Program-made: the position numbers and the translations under genes
NCBI RefSeq assembly: GCF_001306035.1
Contig: NZ_LGCM01000065.1
Location: forward strand, 248,001-312,000
Direction of reading: 5' to 3'
Length of the DNA stretch: 64,000 bases
Source of the DNA: Levilinea saccharolytica
GTDB taxonomy: Bacteria > Chloroflexota > Anaerolineae > Anaerolineales > Anaerolineaceae
Part shown: positions 51,758 to 61,187 of the stretch, one piece after another
How the letters are laid out: every line of letters starts with the position of its first letter
Position numbering within the stretch: position 1 is the first letter of the stretch
The notes under the pieces: model-generated
Told to the model about the DNA's origin: nothing
The model's database searches: none
The model's input: the letters and a program-made list of their open reading frames with translations, nothing else

Positions 51758-54001
51758 GTGAAAACCACCCTGTCCTATTACCCTCCCACCGCGCCCCCAG
51801 CGGAACTGCCCCTGGGCCGCTATTTGCCGCCTGTCCCCGCCGGGCTGGCGGCTGGCTGGCTGCGTGAAAACCTGCCCCCGGGCGCCTGGGTGCTCGACCC
51901 CTTGGGCGCATCGCCCAGTTTGGCCCTGGAGGCCGCCGCGGCGGGCTTTCGCGTGATGGCGGTGTGCAACAACCCCGTGCTGGCTTTCCTGCTGGAGACC
52001 CTGGCCAGCGCCCCCAGCCGCGCCGAATTCCAAAGCGTTCTGGCCGATCTGGCCTCCGCCCGCCGCGGCGACGAGCGCATGGAAGTCTACATCAACGCCC
52101 TCTACGCCTCGCAGTGCCCCAACTGCGGCCTGTCCCTGCCCGCGCGCAGCTACCTGTGGAAGCGCGGCGAGGCCCAACCCTTTGCCCGCCAGATCGTCTG
52201 CCCTCAATGCGGCGACCTGGGCGACCTGCCACTGGCGGAGATCGACCTGGCCACGTTGACCGCCCTCGGCCCCGATTCCCTCCACCGCGCCCGCGCCGTG
52301 CAGCGTCTGAATCTGGAGGATTCTGACGCGCAGGAAGCCGCCCAGGAGGCCCTGCAAACCTATTTGCCCCGCCCGCTGGTCACTCTCTTTTCGCTGATCA
52401 ACAAAGCCGAAGGGCTCAACCTGACCCCGCGCCGCCGCCAGTTACTGCAGGCCCTGCTGCTCAGCCTGTGCGACCAGGCCTCGGCCTTGTGGCCCTTCCC
52501 CGCCGGCCGCTCCCGCCCCCGCCAAATCACCCTGCCAGCCCAATTCCGCGAGGTTAATCTATGGTCCGCCCTCGAGGCCGCCCCCGACCTGTGGCCCGCC
52601 GCTCTCCCCGTGCCCTGCCTGCGCTGGCCAGAGCTGCCGCCCCCCTCCGGCGGCATCACCCTTGTCCCCGCCCGCCTCAAGTCCGTCTTACCAGTCCCCA
52701 TTGATTTTCAGGCCGCCGCCGCCGTGCTGCCCCGCCCCAACCAGGCGTTTTGGACCTTTTCGGCCATCTGGGCGGGCTGGCTGTGGGGCGCTTCGGCCAC
52801 CCAGCCCCTGCGCACCTCGCTGGAACGCCGCCGCTACGACTGGGCCTGGCATGCCGCGGCCCTCCACCGCAGCTTTCAGGCCATGAGCACTCACCTGCCG
52901 CCCAAACTGCCCTTTTTCGCCCTGCTGCCCGATCTGGCCCCTGGGTTTCTCTCCGCCGCCTTCCTATCTGCCGCCGCCAGCCGCCACACCTGCCTGGATC
53001 TGCGTCTGGAACCGGACGCCGATCTGGCCCAGGCCCTGTGGCGCATGCCCGAAGCGCCCGCCCCCGCGGCAGACAGCAGCCCCACCCACGCCTACCTGCG
53101 CACCACCGTCCAAACGGCTGTGCTGACCCACCTGCGCGAACGTGCCGAGCCAGCCCCCTACATCGTGCTGCATGCCGCCGCCCTGCAAAAGCTGGAAAAA
53201 GAGGGTCTGTTGGCCGCCTCTGACCGCAAACAGCTCACCAGCCGCCTGGCCGATGTGCAAACCAGCCTGAGCGCCGTCTTTCAGATGGAAAACGGCCCCC
53301 TGCGCCGTCTAGACGCGGCTGCTCCTGTCATCGAAGGCGGTCTGTGGTGGTTGTCCGACCCGCCCAAGCCCGAAGGCGAGCCGCTCAGCGATCTGATTGA
53401 ACGCGAAGTCATCCGCGTGCTCAGCGGCGGCCAACCCTGGACGCTGCCAACCCTGCACGCCGCCCTGGCTGCCCGTTTTGCGGGGCTGTTCTCCCCCTCC
53501 GATGAATGGTTATCCGCCTGTTTGGAATCCTATGCCGCCCCCGCCCCCCAGGCCCCCCAGACCTGGGTGATCAAAGCCCAGGAGACCCCGCGCGAACGCC
53601 AATCCAGCCTGCGTCAGGCGCGCGCGCAGCTCACCCGCCTGGGGCAGCGCCTGGGGTATCAAGTCAGCGGCTCCACGCCCGTCCTGTGGAGCGAGCACCA
53701 GCAAGCTGAATATGCCTTTTACCCCTTTGCCTCCAGCATTCTCAGCCGCCACCTTTTCGCCCCGCCCGCCGCCCGCCACAACGTGCTGGTCTTTCCCGCC
53801 AGCCGCGCGCTGCTCATCCTGCGCAAGCTGGAATTCAACCCCCAGCTGGCCCAGGCCGCCGCGGGCTGGCACTTCCTCAAGCTGCGCCACCTGCGCCGCC
53901 TGGAACAATCTCCGGTCGTTACCCGCGAATCCTTTCCAACCCTGCTGGATCAAGATCCGCTGGGCTGGGAAGAGGCCGTGCAAATGTCGATGTTTGATTA
54001 G
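51758..54001 (+). CDS. Uncharacterised protein with SAM-methyltransferase-like N-terminus and zinc ribbon
   Basis: A protein of 747 residues. Residues ~30-75 (GAWVLDPLGASPSLALEAAA followed by GFRVMAVCNNPVLAFLLE) look like Rossmann motifs I and II of DNA methylases related to the DUF1156/COG1743 group. CPNC (about 119) and CPQC (about 148) form a zinc ribbon inserted as in those methylases. I do not see a convincing N/D-P-P-Y/F catalytic motif; the nearest is LSDPPKPEG. It may therefore be a non-catalytic or diverged methylase-like protein. The remaining ~550 residues are alpha/beta with no recognised domain. The start is GTG 51758, with a -10 immediately upstream. Confidence 0.62.
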   Translation: MKTTLSYYPPTAPPAELPLGRYLPPVPAGLAAGWLRENLPPGAWVLDPLGASPSLALEAAAAGFRVMAVCNNPVLAFLLETLASAPSRAEFQSVLADLASARRGDERMEVYINALYASQCPNCGLSLPARSYLWKRGEAQPFARQIVCPQCGDLGDLPLAEIDLATLTALGPDSLHRARAVQRLNLEDSDAQEAAQEALQTYLPRPLVTLFSLINKAEGLNLTPRRRQLLQALLLSLCDQASALWPFPAGRSRPRQITLPAQFREVNLWSALEAAPDLWPAALPVPCLRWPELPPPSGGITLVPARLKSVLPVPIDFQAAAAVLPRPNQAFWTFSAIWAGWLWGASATQPLRTSLERRRYDWAWHAAALHRSFQAMSTHLPPKLPFFALLPDLAPGFLSAAFLSAAASRHTCLDLRLEPDADLAQALWRMPEAPAPAADSSPTHAYLRTTVQTAVLTHLRERAEPAPYIVLHAAALQKLEKEGLLAASDRKQLTSRLADVQTSLSAVFQMENGPLRRLDAAAPVIEGGLWWLSDPPKPEGEPLSDLIEREVIRVLSGGQPWTLPTLHAALAARFAGLFSPSDEWLSACLESYAAPAPQAPQTWVIKAQETPRERQSSLRQARAQLTRLGQRLGYQVSGSTPVLWSEHQQAEYAFYPFASSILSRHLFAPPAARHNVLVFPASRALLILRKLEFNPQLAQAAAGWHFLKLRHLRRLEQSPVVTRESFPTLLDQDPLGWEEAVQMSMFD

Positions 54002-54007
54002 CGGGTT

Positions 54008-54652
54008 TTACTTCTTTTGACCGTAGGTCTTAAATTTCTCGCCCACCACCGCCATCTCTTCATCCGAAAGGATCACCGGATTGCCGATGCAGCGCGCCTG
54101 GTAATAAATGCGCGCCACCAGCTCAATTTCTTCCGCGGCGGCAAAGGCCGTGGCCAGGTTCGGGCCCACCGTCACCAACCCGTGGTTGGCCATCAAGCAG
54201 GCGTTGTAATGGCCAATCGCCGCCGCAATGTGGTCAGCCAGCGCCTGCGTGCCAAAGGTGGCGTAGGGGGCTAGGGGTACTTTGTTGCCCGAATACCCCA
54301 CCAGGTAATGCACCGCAGGCAGCTCCCAATTGAGGCACGCGATGGTGGTGGCATACACCGAATGGGTATGCACTACCGCGTTGATCTCTGGGCGGGACTG
54401 CAGCAGCCCCAGGTGAAAATTCACCTCGCTGGAAGGCTTCTTGTCCCCTTCCACGATGCGCCCCTCCGGCGTCATCACCACCACATCCTCCGGCTGCATC
54501 TCAAAGTAATCCACCCCCGAAGGCTTAATCGCGATCAGGTTGGCTTCGCGGTTCATCACGCTCAAATTCCCCCCCGAGCCGGTGGTCAATTGGGAGGTGA
54601 TCAATTTTCGGCCAAAGGTCACAATGGCTTCACGTTCTTTTTCTAAAAGCAT
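54008..54652 (-). CDS. Class II aldolase/adducin-family protein, L-fuculose-phosphate aldolase-like
   Basis: A protein of 214 residues. It has the phosphate-binding TTGSGGNLSV, the catalytic glutamate in KKPSSEVNFHLGLL, zinc ligands in VVHTHSVYAT, and the third histidine in LMANHGLVTVG. This matches zinc-dependent class II aldolases acting on fuculose-1-phosphate, ribulose-5-phosphate or methylthioribulose-1-phosphate; length and motifs favour the FucA-like group. It is convergent with the preceding gene (6 bp apart). The 136 bp to the PBP gene hold nothing I recognise. Confidence 0.9.
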   Translation of the reverse strand: MLLEKEREAIVTFGRKLITSQLTTGSGGNLSVMNREANLIAIKPSGVDYFEMQPEDVVVMTPEGRIVEGDKKPSSEVNFHLGLLQSRPEINAVVHTHSVYATTIACLNWELPAVHYLVGYSGNKVPLAPYATFGTQALADHIAAAIGHYNACLMANHGLVTVGPNLATAFAAAEEIELVARIYYQARCIGNPVILSDEEMAVVGEKFKTYGQKK

Positions 54653-54788
54653 CCTCGTTCTCCTTCTGGTGTCGTCCGCTCAGGTTTCGGCTCCGCGCCG
54701 TGCTCCTCCCGCGCCGGGGGGCAGCCAAAAGCGGGCTGCGCCGCGCACAGGGCCGCTCAGCCCGCTGAAATCTGCCCGCTTCTCACCC

Positions 54789-57700
54789 TCAGGGGGTGGG
54801 CGTCTCGCTGGGAGTCGGCGTGGGTGTTTGCGACGGCTGCGGGGTGGTCGTGACGGTGGCCGTGGCGGTCGGCGTCGGCGTCAGGGTCGGCTCATTGGTG
54901 GCCGTACGCGTCACCGTCACCGTGGGGGTGATGGAAGGAACCTGCATATTGATGCGAATGCGCCGTTCCGCGTAGGTTCCCTCCGTACTTTCCATGTAAA
55001 TCCGCAGCGTCACCGTCCCTGTGGGCGGCTTGCGCAGCGGCCAGGTGTAAATCCGCTCCGGCTGCTTGTACTGGTTCTTCACCCCTTCCACCAGCACCCG
55101 CCACTCCTTGGGGTCGTCTCCGGCGCCCCACTCCAGGCGAAATTGCTTAAAGTTCGCGCTGGCATACACCACCGCGTAAATATCCAACGGCCCGCTGGAG
55201 ATGGTCTGCCCGTCGTTGAGGCCCGCAAACAGGATGGTTGGCCGCGGGTCCCCCTCTTTACATTCCCGTTTGGGGGTAAAGATCACCGGATCCTCAAAAC
55301 CTTTATCCTGTGCCCAGGCGCGCCCTGCATCCGTCTCGCGCAGCCACTTGATCGCCCACGGGTCGGTCACGTTCATAGTGAACTTCTCGTCGGTGTAGTC
55401 CGCGCAGAACGGCGATTCGCGCAGCTCCGTCCAGGTGTCAATCTTGGTGCGTTTCCACAGGTCTTCTTCCTTGGGCAGCGGCGGCTGATCCATCGCGAAC
55501 AGTTCGTTGCGCTGCGACGGGCACCATTCCGAAGGCTCAGCCCCCGAAACCGAACAGATCACCCGCTCCACCACCCCCTGAGGCCGCGAAAAGCGCGTGG
55601 GGTTGCCGTTGGCCCAGCGCTGAATGCCAAACTGCATAAATTCCGACCAGATCGGGGCGGCCCCCGTCAGGCCGGTGGTGTTCTCCATCGGCGTGTAATC
55701 CGCGTTGCCCACCCACACCCCCACCACCAGGTCGGGCGTGTACCCAATCGTCCAGTTGTCGCGGAAATCGTTGGTGGTTCCGGTCTTCACCGCCGCTTCA
55801 AAGGGCAGGTTCAGCACGGAATTGGCCCCAAACATAGGCGTGCGCGCCTCGTTGTCCGAAAGGATCGAGCTGATCAGGTAGGTATGCTCCGGCCGCAGCA
55901 CCTGCTCCCCCTGCGGTGGGCGGTATTCGTACACCACATTGCCCTGATAATCCAAAATCTTGGTGATGGCCACCGGCGGGACGCGCAGACCGGCGTTGGC
56001 GATGGTGCCGAAGGCCGCGGTCAGTTCCAACAGGCTCACATCCCCGCCGCCCAACGTCAGCGCCAGGCCGTAATCCGTGCGCGTCAGGGTGGTGATCCCC
56101 AAGCGCTGTGCAAAATTGATAAAGCCGTCCGGGTTGGGCGTTTTGGGGTCGTCGTACACGCTCACAAAATTCAGCGTCTTCACCGCCGGAACGTTGTAGC
56201 TGTTGGCCAGCGCCGAACGAACGGTCACCGGCCCGTGAAAACGCCCGTCGTAATTCACCGGTTGATACACCGGCGCCGGGTCGTCCTCGCGCCCCGAAGG
56301 CGGAAATTCACTTTCCACGTCCCAAATCAGGGTGGCCGGCGTCCAGCCCTTCTCAAAAGCGGCCAGGTAGGTCAGCGGCTTGATGGAAGACCCCGGCTGG
56401 CGCGGGCTGACGGCCATGTTCACCTGCCCGGAGATGGCGTCATTATAAAAATCCGCCGAACCCACCATCGTCAGAATTTCTCCCGTGGCCGGGTCCATCG
56501 CCACCAATGCCCCGTCTGTGGTGCGCCGGTCTGCCAGGGCCAAGACCTGTTCCTTCACCATCCGCTCGGCTTCCTTCTGCATTTCCGGGTCCAGGGTGGT
56601 GTACACCGTGAAGCCAGAGCGGTAAATCTGCTGCGAGTCATACTGCTCTTCCAGCAGGCCGCGCACATACGTCACCCAATGTGGGAAGCGCATCATCTGC
56701 CGTTGGGGCTTGAATTCATAGGCTTCCATCTCGCGCGCCGCCTGGGTAGCCGCCGCCGCATCCACGCACACCGGCTGGACGCTGTTGGAAACATCAATGC
56801 AGTTCTTTTCCAGGCTCAGCTGGTACATCAGCCCCAACACCTGCTTGTTGCGCACCAGGGTTTGATCGCGGTTGGTGTAAATGTCATACACCGACGGCGC
56901 CTGAGGCAGCCCCGCCAGGAAGGCCGACTGCGACAGGGTCAAATTGGCCGCTTGCGTGCCAAAATAGGACTCGGCCGCGGCTTGAATGCCGTAAGACATG
57001 TTGCCGTAGAAATTTTCATTTAAATACAGTTCAAGGATCTCGTCCTTGGAGTACAGGCGGGTAATTTCTGCCGCCAGCACAATCTCACGCGTCTTACGCT
57101 CCACCGAACGTTCGAAGCGTTCCGAAGGGTCCATCAACAGCGTGCGCGCCAGCTGCTGGGTGATGGTGGATGCCCCCGAAACCACCTCACCGCTGGTGTA
57201 GTTCTGCCAAAAGGCGCGCAAAATCCCCACCGGGTCAAAGCCGGGGTGGTTGTAAAACTCCTTGTCCTCGGTGGCCAGAGTGGCCGCCACCAGATAGGGT
57301 GAAATCTTCTCCAGCGGCACATAGGTGCGCCGCCCCGCGTTGGGGTCTAAGATTTCATAGAGCACATCCCCATTGCGGTCCAGAATGCGCGTGGTTTCAA
57401 ACTGCGAAGCCCGCTCGCGCAGGGTTTTCACATCCGGCAGCGTGGCGCGAATGGAGAAATAGCGCACCACCACGATGGACAGCAGGCCAATCACCACCAA
57501 AACGCCCACAAACAAACTGCCCACCAGCACCTTACCCAAACAGCCCAGCGATTTTTGCCACGAACCGCCCCCGGAAGAAGGCCGTTTGCGCGGCGGACGG
57601 GGCGGTTGGGTCGGAGGGCGCTGAGCAGGCGGCCCGTAGCTGGGGCGCTGCGGCGGGTAGCTGGGCGGCGGCGGATAGCTGGGTTGAACCGGCTGGGTGC

Positions 57701-58241
57701 TGCGCGGCGGCGGGGGGTAGCTGGGCGGCGGCGCGCCGTAGGCCGTTGGGCTGACCTGGGTGGCGTAAGGATCCACCTCGTTCACCCGCCGCGGCAGAAC
57801 GCCGGGGCCGTTGCGCGGTGGGGCGGGCGGAGTAGGCTGCGCATTGGGGGGGGTAGCCCCCAGCGGCTGAACCGGTGAAGCCACAGTCGCCGCGGCGTTC
57901 GCCGGGGGGGCCGTGGGCGGCTCCTGACTGGCGGGCTGAACCGGCCCAGCCTGGGTCTTCAGTTCCGCGTACCACCCGCCGGTGGCGTCCGGCGTGCCGG
58001 TGGGGTGATGATCCAGCGCCTGGGCCTGGGTTTGGAACTCAGCGTACCACCCGCCGGTGGCGTCTGTCTCGCCAGTGGGGTGCCGCGACAGGTGCTCCAG
58101 GGCTTCTTCAGCATTTTCCGCCTCAGAAAGCAGGCGGCGCAGACGTTCGCCGGGACGGTTGGGCTGGGTGTCGCCGCTGGCCGCAGAGGGCTTTTGCGGG
58201 TCTTCACCGGCAGGTTTCGGGTCGGTCGGGTTCTCGTTCAT
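54789..58241 (-). CDS. Class A penicillin-binding protein (transglycosylase/transpeptidase)
   Basis: A protein of 1150 residues. The N-terminal cytoplasmic ~225 residues are proline-rich and carry two copies of HPTGxxDATGGWYAE (about 54-73 and 79-98). A membrane helix (about 238-262) and the GT51 transglycosylase domain follow (about 285-465; catalytic Glu in ATEDKEFYNHPGF, and GASTITQQLARTLL). The transpeptidase has S618-x-x-K621, S681-Y-N683 and K819-T-G-T822. A beta-rich C-terminal domain and a threonine/proline tail (TPTPTATATV) end it. It synthesises and cross-links peptidoglycan. ATG 58241 is chosen because MNENPTDPK starts the repeat region; an extended -10 (TGCTAGAAT, 58339-58347) lies upstream on this strand. 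Confidence 0.93.
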   Translation of the reverse strand: MNENPTDPKPAGEDPQKPSAASGDTQPNRPGERLRRLLSEAENAEEALEHLSRHPTGETDATGGWYAEFQTQAQALDHHPTGTPDATGGWYAELKTQAGPVQPASQEPPTAPPANAAATVASPVQPLGATPPNAQPTPPAPPRNGPGVLPRRVNEVDPYATQVSPTAYGAPPPSYPPPPRSTQPVQPSYPPPPSYPPQRPSYGPPAQRPPTQPPRPPRKRPSSGGGSWQKSLGCLGKVLVGSLFVGVLVVIGLLSIVVVRYFSIRATLPDVKTLRERASQFETTRILDRNGDVLYEILDPNAGRRTYVPLEKISPYLVAATLATEDKEFYNHPGFDPVGILRAFWQNYTSGEVVSGASTITQQLARTLLMDPSERFERSVERKTREIVLAAEITRLYSKDEILELYLNENFYGNMSYGIQAAAESYFGTQAANLTLSQSAFLAGLPQAPSVYDIYTNRDQTLVRNKQVLGLMYQLSLEKNCIDVSNSVQPVCVDAAAATQAAREMEAYEFKPQRQMMRFPHWVTYVRGLLEEQYDSQQIYRSGFTVYTTLDPEMQKEAERMVKEQVLALADRRTTDGALVAMDPATGEILTMVGSADFYNDAISGQVNMAVSPRQPGSSIKPLTYLAAFEKGWTPATLIWDVESEFPPSGREDDPAPVYQPVNYDGRFHGPVTVRSALANSYNVPAVKTLNFVSVYDDPKTPNPDGFINFAQRLGITTLTRTDYGLALTLGGGDVSLLELTAAFGTIANAGLRVPPVAITKILDYQGNVVYEYRPPQGEQVLRPEHTYLISSILSDNEARTPMFGANSVLNLPFEAAVKTGTTNDFRDNWTIGYTPDLVVGVWVGNADYTPMENTTGLTGAAPIWSEFMQFGIQRWANGNPTRFSRPQGVVERVICSVSGAEPSEWCPSQRNELFAMDQPPLPKEEDLWKRTKIDTWTELRESPFCADYTDEKFTMNVTDPWAIKWLRETDAGRAWAQDKGFEDPVIFTPKRECKEGDPRPTILFAGLNDGQTISSGPLDIYAVVYASANFKQFRLEWGAGDDPKEWRVLVEGVKNQYKQPERIYTWPLRKPPTGTVTLRIYMESTEGTYAERRIRINMQVPSITPTVTVTRTATNEPTLTPTPTATATVTTTPQPSQTPTPTPSETPTP

Positions 58242-58426
58242 AGGCGTCTCAGTTCTTCTCCTCATCACCGGCCGCGCACAGGCGCAGGGTGTCCGCTCTT
58301 TTAACGATACAGGAGCAAGCTTCGTTCCCGTTTCCTCGATTCTAGCACAAACCCCCCGCTCCCGCTTCAATTCGATTCTGCGCCGCTTGCCGCCTTTTTT
58401 CGGTTGCGCTGTACAATAAGAGTGTC

Positions 58427-60847
58427 ATGCTTCCGCTGGAACTCCCATTGACCCCTCCCGTTGCCGTGCCTTTGGCCGCCGACCAGCGTCTGAGCCGCCC
58501 GGAATATCCCAACGATATCGTCTGGGAACTGAGCGCCGCGGGCCAACCCCCCGCCCTCAGCCTGCACACCACCTTCGGTCTGCGCGCCCATTGGATGCGC
58601 CTCTTCCCGCGCTTTGTCACCCCGGGCGCCGCCGTGCAGGATCCGCAGGCCTTCGCAGCCCCTGCGCGCCTCACCTTCCTGTCGCCCGGCTTTGTGCGCC
58701 TGGCCTTTGCGCCCTTGCCCTCCGTTGATGCCGTACTAGAAATCCGCGTGCCCACCTCACAAATTCTGGCGGGGCGCTTCACCTTTAAGAACCCTTCCGT
58801 CCTGCCCCAACGCTTCACCCTGGAATGGTGTGCCGTGCTCAGCCCCCTGCCCGGCGGCCAGAGCATGGCCTTTCTGCCCCTCCAGCTTTCCCCCGCCCTG
58901 CAAGGCCGCAGCGCCAACCTTGCGCCAGTGTGCTTTCTGGCGGGCGGGGCCGCCGCCAGCCAGGGGCCTTACCCAGGGTTGGCCCTCAGCGTGGATCTGC
59001 CCCCCGGCGTCGAGCGCAGCTTCACCTGGGCGCTGGCCGCCCTGGCCGACCCGCAGGCCTCTTTTGAAGCCGCCCGCGCTGCCGCCGACAGCCCCTGGGA
59101 GGCCGAAACCGCCCGTGCCGAGCTGCTCCACGCCGCCCAAACCGTCTCCATCCGCACCGGCAGTCCCGATTGGGACGCCGCCCTGGCCCTCAGCCAACAC
59201 ATCGCCCCTGCCCTGTTCCTCCCTGCCTCAGCCCATCTGCCCCACCCTTCCGCCGTTCTCAGCCGCCGCCCCGACCAGGGCCATTCTCTGCGCGGCGACG
59301 GCAGCGACTACGACCACCAGTGGAACGGCCAGCCCAGCCTGGATTCGGCCTACCTGGCCGCTCTGCTGGGCCCCGGCGGGGTAGATTTGGCCCGCGGTCT
59401 CCTCCTCAATTTCCTCGCCGTGCAGCAGGAAGACGGCTTCATTGATTGGAAACCCGGCCTGGCCGGCCAACGTTCGCGCCATTTGGCCCAACCCCTGCTC
59501 TCGGTGCTGGCCCTGGAGCTGCACCGCCAACAGCCCGATCTGCCCTGGCTGGAGCCGCTCTATCCCCAGCTGCGCCGCTTTTTCCTGCGCTGGTTTGCCC
59601 CCGACCGCGATCGCGATCAGGACGGTTGGCCGGAATGGGATCATCCCCTGCAGACCGGCCTGGAAGATTCCCCTCTCTACGACCGCTGGAACCCCCACGC
59701 CCAGGGTGTGCCCCCCGCCCGCCTGGAATGTCCCTCCCTGGCCGCCATGCTGTACCGCGAAGGACAATCCCTGGGCCAGATCGCTGCCCTGCTGGGGCGC
59801 ACGGAGGATCAGGCCGCCCTCCAGCCGCGCCTGAACACCCTGCGCCAGGCGGTGGAATCCACCTGGGATTCCAAGGCCCGCACCTACCGCTACCGCGACG
59901 CCCTCACCCACACCACTCGCCCCGTCCGCCTGCTGTTCACTTTCCAGGGCAGCGGGCTGCACCGCCTGCGCAAATCCTTCAAACAGCCCACCCGCCTGCA
60001 TCTGCACCTTTACACCCCCCAGGAGATCACCCAGCCAGTACTGCTAATCCTGGAAGGCGAAGGGGAAGACGGCCCCCTCAGCGAAGAGATCAGCGCCGTG
60101 CAGTTCACCTGGAACCAGGGCCACGCCCGCTGGACCTCGGAAAAGGCCTACAAAAAGCTGCACACCCTGGCGGTCAAGAACATTTCCCCCCAAACCACAG
60201 GCCGCCTGGAAGCCCCCGACACTTCGCAGGACGACCTCAGCCTGCTGCTGCCCCTGTGGGCGGGCATCCCCTCACCGCGCCGCGCCCGCGAATTGGTGGA
60301 AACCACCCTCATCCCGCGCTACCTACAGCCCTTCGGCCTGGCTCTGGCCCCCCCCGACCGCTGCCCCCCGGCCCCCAGCCGCGCCTGCGGGGTTTCCCCT
60401 CTGTGGAATGCGCTCATCGTGGACGGCCTGCTCCAATATGGATATTTCGATCTGGCCGCGGAGATTCTCACCCGCCTGATGAACGGCATCGCCGCCGCCT
60501 TGCGCGCGGGCGGCACCTTTCGCGAGATTTATCCCGCCGCCCCCGGCCAGCCCTGCCTGGGTGAAATGAACCCCCTGCGCGGCCTGCCCCCCATTCATCT
60601 CTTCCTGCGCCTGGCGGGCGTGCACCAATTTGTTAAAAATGGGGTAATTGTGCATGGTTTTAATCGATTTTTTACTCCAGTTACGGTAAAATATCATCAG
60701 ACATTGATATCCTGTCAACCCAGGGAAACTGAGGTTCGCTTTGCCACCGGCGAATCCATCATCATCCAAGACCCTGGCTCACACCGTGTCCAATTGGATG
60801 AAGAACCGCAGTCTCCCAATCTTGAAGAAAGGAGGAACTTGCCCTGA
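58427..60847 (+). CDS. GH63-like (alpha/alpha)6-barrel glycoside hydrolase-family protein
   Basis: A protein of 806 residues. An N-terminal beta-rich part (about 1-220) is followed by an (alpha/alpha)6-type barrel. The block DRDQDGWPEWDHPLQTGLED then SPLYDRW is the characteristic acidic motif of GH63-type enzymes, which include glucosidases and mannosylglycerate/glucosylglycerate hydrolases. Further barrel blocks are SLRGDGSDYDHQW, FRFT-like RLECPSLAAMLYREGQSLGQ, and YGYFDLAAEILTRLMNGIAA. The substrate is unknown. A TACAAT at 58412-58417 would put +1 near the ATG, so the mRNA may be leaderless. The stop overlaps the next start (TGATG). Confidence 0.7.
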   Translation: MLPLELPLTPPVAVPLAADQRLSRPEYPNDIVWELSAAGQPPALSLHTTFGLRAHWMRLFPRFVTPGAAVQDPQAFAAPARLTFLSPGFVRLAFAPLPSVDAVLEIRVPTSQILAGRFTFKNPSVLPQRFTLEWCAVLSPLPGGQSMAFLPLQLSPALQGRSANLAPVCFLAGGAAASQGPYPGLALSVDLPPGVERSFTWALAALADPQASFEAARAAADSPWEAETARAELLHAAQTVSIRTGSPDWDAALALSQHIAPALFLPASAHLPHPSAVLSRRPDQGHSLRGDGSDYDHQWNGQPSLDSAYLAALLGPGGVDLARGLLLNFLAVQQEDGFIDWKPGLAGQRSRHLAQPLLSVLALELHRQQPDLPWLEPLYPQLRRFFLRWFAPDRDRDQDGWPEWDHPLQTGLEDSPLYDRWNPHAQGVPPARLECPSLAAMLYREGQSLGQIAALLGRTEDQAALQPRLNTLRQAVESTWDSKARTYRYRDALTHTTRPVRLLFTFQGSGLHRLRKSFKQPTRLHLHLYTPQEITQPVLLILEGEGEDGPLSEEISAVQFTWNQGHARWTSEKAYKKLHTLAVKNISPQTTGRLEAPDTSQDDLSLLLPLWAGIPSPRRARELVETTLIPRYLQPFGLALAPPDRCPPAPSRACGVSPLWNALIVDGLLQYGYFDLAAEILTRLMNGIAAALRAGGTFREIYPAAPGQPCLGEMNPLRGLPPIHLFLRLAGVHQFVKNGVIVHGFNRFFTPVTVKYHQTLISCQPRETEVRFATGESIIIQDPGSHRVQLDEEPQSPNLEERRNLP

Positions 60848-61185
60848 TGTACACGAAGGATCCTCACTTAATGCTCATTGCCGTGGTTCAGGCCCAGGAT
60901 ATTGAAAACGCGCATAACAGCCTGGAACAAGCAGGCTTGGTCGCCGAACGTCTCCCCAGTGTCGGTGGTTTCTTAGGCCGCCGCAATGCCACCCTTCTAA
61001 TTGTTCTCCCCAAAAATCGTCATCAAGAAGCTGTAGATATTCTCACCAGCACCTGCCGCCAGCGGGTGGAGTATATCGCCGTGCCGTTGGAAAGCGCCCC
61101 CCTGCCCCTGCCCACCCCCACCCCCATCACCATCGGCGGGGCTACGGTTTTTGGTCTGGATATCGAACATTTTGAGGAGTTTTAG
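60847..61185 (+). CDS. Cyclic-di-AMP receptor (DarA/PstA-like), variant copy
   Basis: A PII-like protein of 112 residues. It has the family core LMLIAVVQAQDIENAHNSLE, then SVGGFLGRRNATLLIVLPKN, where the usual S/T-G-G-F-L-R-R-G is altered to V-G-G-F-L-G-R-R. A long T/P-containing loop follows and the C-terminal strand is GGATVFGLDIEHFEEF. Members bind c-di-AMP and signal, often about osmotic or potassium status. The ATG overlaps the GH63 stop (TGATG), so the two are translationally coupled. The altered loop may change nucleotide binding. Confidence 0.85.
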   Translation: MYTKDPHLMLIAVVQAQDIENAHNSLEQAGLVAERLPSVGGFLGRRNATLLIVLPKNRHQEAVDILTSTCRQRVEYIAVPLESAPLPLPTPTPITIGGATVFGLDIEHFEEF

Positions 61186-61187
61186 CC

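Noticed and set aside
54540-57023. 827-codon plus-strand frame opposite the PBP gene
   Set aside because: It is antisense to a PBP with intact catalytic motifs and has no recognisable domain.
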